Source: a virus. From it: a DNA stretch of 56,778 bases. Each line of letters starts with the position of its first letter. Position 1 is the stretch's first letter. The notes beneath the pieces were generated by a model. It was not told the origin of the DNA, ran no database searches, and saw only the letters and a list, made by a program, of their open reading frames with translations. Positions 18,826-28,300 of this stretch are shown in pieces. The translations under genes were made by a program, and so were the position numbers. The stretch spans positions 1 to 56,778 of the IMG/VR virus record IMGVR_UViG_3300025892_000024, one strand, 5' to 3'.

Positions 18826-21800
18826 ATGGCAGACCCAACCGACTCGGAACTAATTGAATCGGCTAAGGAGAAATTACAGAAGTCTGCAAAAATGCACCTA
18901 TCGTCCTTGGATGAAATTATATTTTGTAAATTAGAAGATATAGCAGACGAAGATTACATGGCGGGTGTCAAAGGAAAACCATATTTCATAGTACAAGAAT
19001 ATCTAATGGCTATAAACATTGGAGAGGAAGCAACAAATGAAAGTGTCGCATATCAAAGACTAAATGCTGTAAAAAATGATTTGGTGAATAGCAAAAAGGG
19101 AGAAATAGTTTTTCCAACTTCGGATAGAATTACTGTGGGGCACTATTTATTCTCATATAGGGCACTTAGAAATCCTTTGATGAATGATAACACCCAAATT
19201 ACAGATAATCTCGACAGAGATGTTGCGTTTGGTTTGCTAACGGATGATGAATATAAATATGTTGAAGAGGAACTAGGGGGTATAGACCAGATATATATTT
19301 CCCAAGAAGGGGATATTAGGCTTCAACGATTTAAAGTAGGGGAAAATGAAGTAACCATCTTCCCTGCCATAGAAGAAAAAGAAAATGAATTACGATACTT
19401 CAGCCCTAAAGTATGGGGTGACGAACCTACGCCATCTTTTCTAAAAGGAAAGGAAAACAAGGCATTGATTGAAAGATTCAAGTTGATGAAGGATTTACAG
19501 CCAAAGGACAAAGAAGCAGACAATAATAAAGTCATATCAAAAGAATCCGGAATGTCACCCATCACCAAATACTATATGATGCGTTATTTGGGTTTTTACC
19601 TTTCTGCAAGCAAAATAACAGACGACGCTCTCCCCAAACTACGGGACAACAAGCTAGTACTTGACCGAATCAATATCTCTAGGCAAGATGATTTTGACAT
19701 TGAAACAGAATTAAGGAAAATACTTGAGGGGGATTTAGGCGACGAAAAAATAGACAACAAATTCCCATTTGACAGGTTGAGGACAATTTACAGATATCCC
19801 GATGATTGGGTTGAGGAAGCCCTAACTCAAGATATTGAAGATATCGAGGAACCCAATCCCTGGGATTTAGATGTGAAATACGGAATGTTGCAAAAGTTCT
19901 TCACTATTTTACCCACAAACCAAAAAACCAAATTCTACGATTCTGTTGAAGAACAAATTTATTCTAAAATGCCAACCAAAAAGATTTCTTTGACGCACAA
20001 ACCAAATGACATGAAAATGGTTAAGGAGTCCGATGAAATAACGATTCCTTTCCTAAATGGTAGTTTTGCAGTAGCCGAATCAATGAAAGTATTTGCAGAA
20101 AGCGATCCATCCGACTCTAAAAAGGACCGACTAAAATTGAGAACTAACTTGGGAGACAAAAATTCACAACAACTGATAACCGATGGGACTTTAGTAAATA
20201 TTCCTGGCTGGGTGATTTTATATTCAGAAACAAACCGCAAGAAGTCATTTTTGGAAGCAGTGCTAAACATTAAATTTTCCCAAATTTTCTCGGTTATAGG
20301 TTCTGTCAGTAGCAGATTTCTTCACCTCAGCGAAGGACTCAATCATGTCCTCGACATGATTCTATACATTAGAAATAATGAAGAAACCCTACCGATTAAA
20401 GAAAGCGATTTGTATGATGTTCTCAACACTGAATACGAAGCGTTTGTAAGCACAGTGGGTGACACTGTATCGACAACAATTATTGATGATGGCGCATATA
20501 CGACAGTGAACTTAGACAGAAAAAAACTAATCGAAGGAATCACCAAGCCTGATTTGTTGAAAAAATTTGAATGGTTCACAAGAAGTGCAGCAGTTATGCC
20601 CCCCGAACCCGAATACAACACAGAAAAAGACCAATCTATTGAGGGTGTAGTGGAGTCAGTTGAAGCTATTATGGCTTACACCGATAGCACAGGGTTACAA
20701 CAAAATCAATTGACTCGGCACAACGCACGAGCTTTCAATGCTTTAGGGCATGTGGTGGAAGAAATGATGATTAATTCAGCGAAGCGAGCAGTGAGTACCG
20801 TTGAAGATACGGCACTAACTTCTGATTTCGATAGAGTTGTTATGTCTTTGATTGGTACAAATAAAAATCCAGGCATGGCAGTTTTCCATAGCATAGTACA
20901 CTATCAATATCTATTTGCTATTGTGACTAATCCTATTTCAAGATGGGAGTCAATTGATAAAGACATATTTCAGCAAGGCGCAATGCTTTCATTGGAGTCA
21001 TTCTTGACAGAGCCAGCAAAGAAAACCTTACTTTATCTATTGAATGAAAAAGGTTTCATCGACATTGGCGATTTTAGCGATACATCGCCTAAGTTTTTCA
21101 AAGTTCCAGTTGCTCCTTCTGTTAATGTAGCTAATTTTACAGGTTTGATGAATGGCTTTTCTTTGATTATGATATCATATTACAGACTCATGTTCGCTCA
21201 AATTAGAAACCGTTTGGTATTCGAAAGAAAGACCCAAACTAAAGGAAAGGTCTCGAAAGAGACAGCAGATTTGAGTAAGTATTGGCGAGACATGATTGCT
21301 GATGCAGAAAGAAACACGCCTTCACCAGCCTTATTCGGGCTAGTATTGAGATGGTTCGGCCAAACAGGAACAGTTCTTGAAATTCCAACGTGGATGCCCG
21401 TTTCGCCTGCAGAAATGAAATCCGATGCTAAAATGAATAAGAACGATGTATTAAATTATCTAAAGTGGTCTTATTCCAACAACGCAGTAGATCTTGAAGC
21501 GTTTTCAGAAGTAGCGGCAGCTTACCATGCTGCCAAAGCAATGTCTTACCTTGAAACGGCTAAAGACATAGCATCCGGATACGCAGATATGGTGGAACGC
21601 TTCGTAGAGGCTGTACATGAAGATATGGGTCATGCATTCTTATTCTCGATTTTAACCAATAGAAACTGTCCAGACCCAACAAAAGAGTCGCCAGAAGCAG
21701 AAAAAGTGATTAGAATTTCAAACATAGAGGCGATTCAAGTACGAAAAGAACAAGAACGAACAAAAAGTGAAAGTGAAAGTGAACCTAAAAGTGGAGGTGG

Positions 21801-22320
21801 TGGAACAACCGGACTAAATGAGGCTCCACCCCCACCGCCAGCCACAAGTCCTCCAAGCGTACAAAAAAATACACTGAAATTTCCTAGCGCAAAAGACCTA
21901 ATTATTCGATTAGAAGGTTTCTTTAACAATATTGGGACTGACCAAAATGAAATTGTAAAAAATATTAGTGAAGCTAGGGGCGCAGGTCAAATAATACACT
22001 CAACAGCAACCAAACTATCCCAAGAAATAGAATCGGTTGATGGCCCTCAATTTGCAATACATGATGTTGCACCAAACAGACCGTTGAGTAAGGAAGCCGC
22101 GAAAAATGCTGCGAAGCGTGCATTGATTTTATTCGAAGCATTTGTTCCTCCAGAATCTGGAACTCCACCAGGCGAAAAGGAAATTATTGACCAATTGGTG
22201 CAAACAAACTGGCAAAATGCGTTCACAGGTTTCGATACTTTTGGCTTTAATGGATTCGAGGAAATTGGTGGCATAACTGCAATGGATGTGTTGCAAACAT
22301 TAGCGGGGGTAACTTCTTGA
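18826..22320 (+). CDS. Very large unknown protein (1164 aa) with Pro-rich linker
   Basis: AAGGTGAA at about 18812-18819 precedes ATG 18826. Most of the protein (1-960) is helical, acidic and soluble, with no motif I recognise. Residues about 980-1015 form a Ser/Glu-, Gly- and Pro-rich linker including a run of five prolines. A separate C-terminal domain of about 145 residues follows. It lacks NPP linkers, unlike its neighbours. The stop overlaps the TTG start of the giant multidomain protein (TTGA at 22317-22320), so the two are probably made together. Confidence 0.75.
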   Translation: MADPTDSELIESAKEKLQKSAKMHLSSLDEIIFCKLEDIADEDYMAGVKGKPYFIVQEYLMAINIGEEATNESVAYQRLNAVKNDLVNSKKGEIVFPTSDRITVGHYLFSYRALRNPLMNDNTQITDNLDRDVAFGLLTDDEYKYVEEELGGIDQIYISQEGDIRLQRFKVGENEVTIFPAIEEKENELRYFSPKVWGDEPTPSFLKGKENKALIERFKLMKDLQPKDKEADNNKVISKESGMSPITKYYMMRYLGFYLSASKITDDALPKLRDNKLVLDRINISRQDDFDIETELRKILEGDLGDEKIDNKFPFDRLRTIYRYPDDWVEEALTQDIEDIEEPNPWDLDVKYGMLQKFFTILPTNQKTKFYDSVEEQIYSKMPTKKISLTHKPNDMKMVKESDEITIPFLNGSFAVAESMKVFAESDPSDSKKDRLKLRTNLGDKNSQQLITDGTLVNIPGWVILYSETNRKKSFLEAVLNIKFSQIFSVIGSVSSRFLHLSEGLNHVLDMILYIRNNEETLPIKESDLYDVLNTEYEAFVSTVGDTVSTTIIDDGAYTTVNLDRKKLIEGITKPDLLKKFEWFTRSAAVMPPEPEYNTEKDQSIEGVVESVEAIMAYTDSTGLQQNQLTRHNARAFNALGHVVEEMMINSAKRAVSTVEDTALTSDFDRVVMSLIGTNKNPGMAVFHSIVHYQYLFAIVTNPISRWESIDKDIFQQGAMLSLESFLTEPAKKTLLYLLNEKGFIDIGDFSDTSPKFFKVPVAPSVNVANFTGLMNGFSLIMISYYRLMFAQIRNRLVFERKTQTKGKVSKETADLSKYWRDMIADAERNTPSPALFGLVLRWFGQTGTVLEIPTWMPVSPAEMKSDAKMNKNDVLNYLKWSYSNNAVDLEAFSEVAAAYHAAKAMSYLETAKDIASGYADMVERFVEAVHEDMGHAFLFSILTNRNCPDPTKESPEAEKVIRISNIEAIQVRKEQERTKSESESEPKSGGGGTTGLNEAPPPPPATSPPSVQKNTLKFPSAKDLIIRLEGFFNNIGTDQNEIVKNISEARGAGQIIHSTATKLSQEIESVDGPQFAIHDVAPNRPLSKEAAKNAAKRALILFEAFVPPESGTPPGEKEIIDQLVQTNWQNAFTGFDTFGFNGFEEIGGITAMDVLQTLAGVTS

Positions 22321-25300
22321 TACCTCCAATGAATGCTGTAGCGGCTCACATACTAAAAGAGCAATACATCAAAAAAATTCCTGATTTAACAGAGGAGCAA
22401 TTCTCAAAATATGCAAGGAATTTGGTAATGCGTAAGGGTGTTGAAGGGCCATTACTTACAAAATCAATACGCAGTTGGGTTGCTAAACTAGTCGGCAAGG
22501 GTGGATTGGGAGGCCAAATACTGCCGATTGGAGTTGAGATAGAAGGAAAAGCAGCAAAAGAAATCAATGCTGACGGCCAAAAGCCAATTATCATCGACAG
22601 AGATTATCCAGGCGCAACTTTAGAACAGGCGGCAAATGCTTTCCAAGCCCAAGCGATTCTATTGTATCGTGCAGAAAAGCGAGGTTCAACGATTGGCCCT
22701 GACTTATCTGCGTTGATTGAGCCACGCCCAATAACTTCAATCAATGCAGAACGAGAAGGTTCTAATGAGGAATTCGTGAATAGGCAACAAAAAATGAGGG
22801 AGGCGTATGCTAATTCTGTATTTCCTTCGATTGATGCTTTGATTCCTAACACAAAGAAGGTTATTTTCGATTCCTCTAGGGGCAGACATGAAACACTTGC
22901 TCCAGCAATGAGCATCGGGCTTAACAATCACACAACTGGTCTTTGTTTTGAAACTGTAAAAGCAAACGAAGCAACTGAATTAGTTTGCCTACGTGCGATT
23001 GGCCTGACTTCAAAGAAAGCAATCGATGGCAGTTTAAGGCTATCAAAAAGGATTGAAAAAGAAATGAAAGTGTTGACATTAGTATGCTCATGGGGTTCTA
23101 CTGCTGCTATTTTCATAGGAGGCGGACCTTTAGGTTTGGTATCCAGAAATGATGCTTATGACTTCTTAGGCAGCATTGGTAAACCATCTGGTTCTCAAGC
23201 AGTAAACAGTAAAGTACCATACCGTGACATTGACTTGCCACTGTACGAATTGAAAATAAGTAAAGAGTCATTTACGACAAGATCTAATGATGTTATGCTA
23301 TTGCCTCTTAGCTTGGACATTGCACCTGCAAGGGCAAAAACAGCATCAAACAGACCGTTTGAAGGTTCACATGATTTAGCTCCTTCCTCAATGCAAAGTG
23401 GCAGAGTATTACTTCCTGTATATGATGCCGAATCTTTTGATACTGATTACGACGACCACCCTCAAGTAGTTCAATATCGAAAAGGCACTTATATTCCAGG
23501 AGTAATCGATTTCTTATCAAGTGTAAACTTAGCAAAGGACACCAAATATCAACCAGCAGAAATGAATCCTATGAAAACAAAATGGATTGAAATGAGGAAA
23601 GAAACATCTGCAGTTAAAGAAGGCACAGTTGATGATTTGATTAACGCACTTGAAGTGTTCTCTATTCCGTTTGGCTATGAGTGTATATTAAGTTACAATC
23701 GAGGCGAATGTTATCTTGCCGTCAATGGAGAAAATGCAATAACAAATATCCAACAAACAAGAGAATTCGCTGCTTATTGTGAATCTATGGGGATAAAAGA
23801 AATTATTGCTAAAGGTGTTTTGACTCCAAGAGACAATCAAGACTTTGAATTAGTTGATTATATTGTAGATATGGATGAAATACCTACTAATGAAGAGGAT
23901 TCAATTGCAATCTTTTCTAAACTTGAAGTTAGGGTATATGGTGCATTAGACGGTAAAGACTTCAATTTATTGCGCCCACTTGCCCTTTCAACAGTTAAGT
24001 CTTGCAGAAGCCAGTCAGCTAAATTTGTAGAGTTGTCTAACAGAAACTCTGATTTGTATTACTCAGAAATGATTAGCGATGAATTGGAATCCGGGTACGC
24101 AAACAAGCTTCTTATGACATTCGAAAATGCATCACCTTTGCATCTATACGGTGATATGCAGGTAGATGCAACAATTATTGCGTTTGACATCGAGGGCAAA
24201 AATCCTCAAAACAATTTGGTAGGAAACGTGGCTCTAGCTCTAATCTCAAAAGAGAGTGTAAAAATTGATGGTAAATCAAAAACAGTGGAGGCGTTTGTAC
24301 CTATTGGAACTACCAACGCATTTAGAGGATTCACTACAGAAGCAAAAAGAAGGATGCTCGACTACCTGATGGACCATGCTTTACAACCAGGGTACAAAGA
24401 TGGCTACTTGCTAATAGATCCAGTTAAGGCACAATTAACATTGAATGTTTCTTTCAAAGGTTTTGCTAAACAAGAAAGCCAACCAATCTATGAACATTAT
24501 ACGGAGATGAGGAAGTTCAAAGGCGACAGCCTACCGAAACCAGCCTTCTATGAGAAGGGAATTGGAAGGGTAGAGCCTACAGAACTCAAATACGAGCGCA
24601 TAAAAATACCAACATTTACAGATGCGGTTCCGGTTAGGACATATTTACGTGAAGTGGGTAAGAAAAAACTACCTATGCTAAAGAATCCAGTGATTACTTC
24701 GTTAGGGACCACAATCGATGGCCTTGACGATATGTTTGAGAAAAGCAAAGTTAGATACTCGGTCAAAGAATCGTTTTCACTTCAAGTTCCACTTTCACAA
24801 TTGAAGAAAAACGGACCAGAACCGCCAACAAAAGAATTAGATTTACCAGGGTCGATGTCAGTTTCTGATTTGCTGAACCTATCTTTGAATCCTCCATCAA
24901 CTTGCCCAATGGCTACTCAAAATCTTGAAGTAAATACCAAAAACAGAGATGCCGCAGTAAAAGCACCACACATTCAATATGGTCCGCTTAATCTTAGTGA
25001 TGAAGATTATTGGGTCCGATATGGAGAAAGGTGGAACACTGATGCACAAGTCGCTAAAAACTCGAATTGTAGCAATTGCATTGCCTTCGATATCAGTCCA
25101 AGAATGAAAGATTGCATGCCAGGAAAAACATCTGACAAAGAAGGGCAATTGGGTTACTGTTGGATGCACCACTTCAAATGCCATTCCGCTAGAACCTGTT
25201 ACACATGGGCATCTGGTGGTCCTATAGACCTAGATTCGGTTTCATTAGATTGGCAGAAGAGGTCTGAATCAGCTTTCAAATCAAATCCTCCTACGGATAA

Positions 25301-28300
25301 CTGGACTGCCCACCGCCAAAAGGTGCCATGGGAGTTCGACCAAGATGCATTTGATGGAACGGCATTCAGGACATTCCAAATGGACGACCCCGAAGATCGT
25401 AGGAAAGCTATTCACATGGATGGTTGGAGAAGGAGATTTGACAAATACAAAGGCGTTCAAGCGATAGCAGGTAAATTATCTTCAACAGGCAAATGGCACA
25501 TTCAAAGTATTAGGGTTCCGAAGAAATACAACCTTAGACGAAACCGTAAAGAAATGAAATTGGACAAACAACAACCGCCCCAGTGGTATGTGGAATTAAG
25601 GCCTAACACAAAGCCGTTTGGAACTAAAAATAATCCAATCATTCCACACGACTACATCAAAGCCATGGACAGGGGTTGGACTGGTTATCCTCATTGGATG
25701 ATAAAGAGAAATCCAGCACCTGATGTTTTAGATAATGCATACTATCACGGAACTACGCTTTCAAAAGCGAGGGAGATATTCGCCTCAAGATGGTTCAACT
25801 TCAAGGAAGATTACCCAACTTTTACGGATTCCTTGGATGTAGCTATAAGATTTGGCGTAGTCAAATGGCTTGGAAATAAAAATCCAGCAGACCCAATCGT
25901 AATCCTACAACTCGATTCAGAAGCAGCAGACAAAACGCTGAAACGATTAGAACGCATACCGGATTACTTCTCCGTTGATGGGCATTACTATGCGGTGATG
26001 GACCCGATACCGTCTTACTTCTTGCGCCCAGTGCAATACACGGAAGAACAATTCCATGAGGATTATGAAAAAATGAAAATGAAACATAAACATTCTCACG
26101 CTTGGGGGCAAAAGCGTTTCCCTGTCCCATCGAGCGACCAATACGCATCATTGAATGCCAATTGGGACGGAAACTACATCAGTAGTTGGCTTGATGACCC
26201 TTACAACAACTGGTGGAATTTTAGAGAACAAAAAGAACACGCTCCGTTCTACGCTGACAAAAAGAACCCAATGGCACCGGGCTACCAATCATACGGTTGG
26301 ACTACCCAAGACTGGCGTTCAATCAAAGTCAACAACAAGGGCGAAATTGATTATTCGCAGAAATGCGGTGCAGAAGGGACACAAACAGCAAGTGGCAAGC
26401 CCCGCCTTTGCCTCCCTGCTCCAGTGGTGAAGGCTTTGATGAGGACAGACTCAGGAAAGCAAGTAATCCGTGAACAGGCTCGCAAAAAAGTACGTGCTAA
26501 GAAGGGCGAGCGAATACCGTGGCATCCGAGAATCAAGAAACTGTGGAAGAAACTTGAAGAAAAAACACCTGCGGATAAAAGGAATCCAGTTTTGCCGAAG
26601 AAGAAGCATGGGAACTTCCCGCCCGCAGTGTTTCAATTCGACCCAGGGGTGACGGAAGGAGCTGAATGGTATACAGATGAAGAAGGATTACATGAAGAAT
26701 TATCATCACTTAGGAAAAACCATGATGAATATGTAAAACAGTACATGCGGAAGAATTTCAGTCAAAGGTGGAGTTGGGAAACTGAATATACTGGAAAAAG
26801 GCGTGAAGAAGAAAAAAAGATTCTTGAAAAAGCAAAAACAGTCGCAGACAAACACTTCCATGATAAGATGTGTACTAAGGGGGAAGACGGGAAGCCTTGT
26901 GAGTTTTGGCATGGTGGAATGAAAGCACCCTCGGTAGGGGAGCCGATGGCGTGGCATGAAAGGGAAAGAAAACCCACTCCTTGTACAGTCGGTTCCTACA
27001 AACTATGTATTAGTGGTTGCCTATTCTGCTACAAAGAGCAAGGTAGTACAATATCAAACCCTCCAGGTATTCCAAAGAAAGGTTCTGAATTGACGACAGA
27101 GAAGAAGCGTGAGATCCGTAAGAGATGGCTCGAACTTGTTAACATGACAAAACATGAGCTACAAACCTTCTATGATTCTGAATGGGGCAACAAAAGAGCA
27201 GGGTTGAGTAGAGATGAGGCTAAAGAAGCAGGGATCTCATCTGGTAGAGATTCAGCTTTAGCAATCTTGAAAATGAAAGAGACTCCTGTTAAAGAATGGT
27301 CTAAGCGTAAATCAAAAGACAGAGGCAGAGACATAATGCTGGACTTTTGGCAATGGGCTCAAAAGCAAATCAACTTCAATACACGCCATAGAGGAATGCA
27401 GGGTGCTTACTTAGACGACAGAGGCCGACCAAAGCGTAAGCTGTTAGGTCTATGGATATGGGGGCATGACCCTTGGAGATATGCACTTCAAGTGACGGGC
27501 GAAAAGATGGGCGAGTGTCCTAATGTTGCATGGGTTGGTCGTAAAGAGAAAGAGAAGTATGGCGTTAGGCCGATGATAAATCCTCCAACAATCCCTTCTA
27601 CTGCTTTCAAACTGATTCCTTCAGCAAAACCAGAACTTACCTACGCAGAGGGATATGCGCCTCAAAGAATAGTGGAGCGAGGGTGGTGGATGTATGATGC
27701 TCCTTGTGGTGAATACAGTCCTCCTGGATGGTTAAACATTAATCTCGCATATGACCCTAAAGGAGAATTTAACGCAGGGCAGTTTTGCTCAAACATCAGT
27801 CCAGACTGGATAATTTGGGACAACCCACCAAAGTTCACACCTTTGTATGGTGACATTCTAACAATAAGTGGTCCATCGGGTTCGGGCAAATCAACTATGG
27901 CTCAAGCGTTAGCTAAGAAACTGAAAGGGCAAATCATACCATCTTACATGACACGTGAGAAGCGCCCTAAAGAGAAAGAAGGAATTGATGGCGTGTTTAT
28001 CACTAAAGATAAGTTCGAGGAAATGATTGAGAACGGGGAGTTTACTGCAGGTGAAGTGAATCTATGGGTCAAACAAAAGAATGGAGAATACTATGGCCGC
28101 AGAGCATCAGACTTTGCAATTTCAAAACCAGTAATTATTGATGCGAACTTCGAGGGTATAAGAAGAATGCGTGCTGCATTCCCCAATAAGACATACAGCG
28201 TATTCATCAGAACAGGAATGGGTGAAGATAGAAGAAAGCAACTTCTAACTGCTAGAGGCGTTCATACTGAGGAAGAGATAGAAAGCAGGGTGAAGGCCGG

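Noticed and set aside
27006-27032. Cys-x3-Cys-x2-Cys in the giant protein, as in radical SAM enzymes
   Set aside because: The cluster lies about 10 residues before an NPP junction and is not followed by the barrel-length domain that radical SAM enzymes need. A zinc-binding knuckle is more likely.
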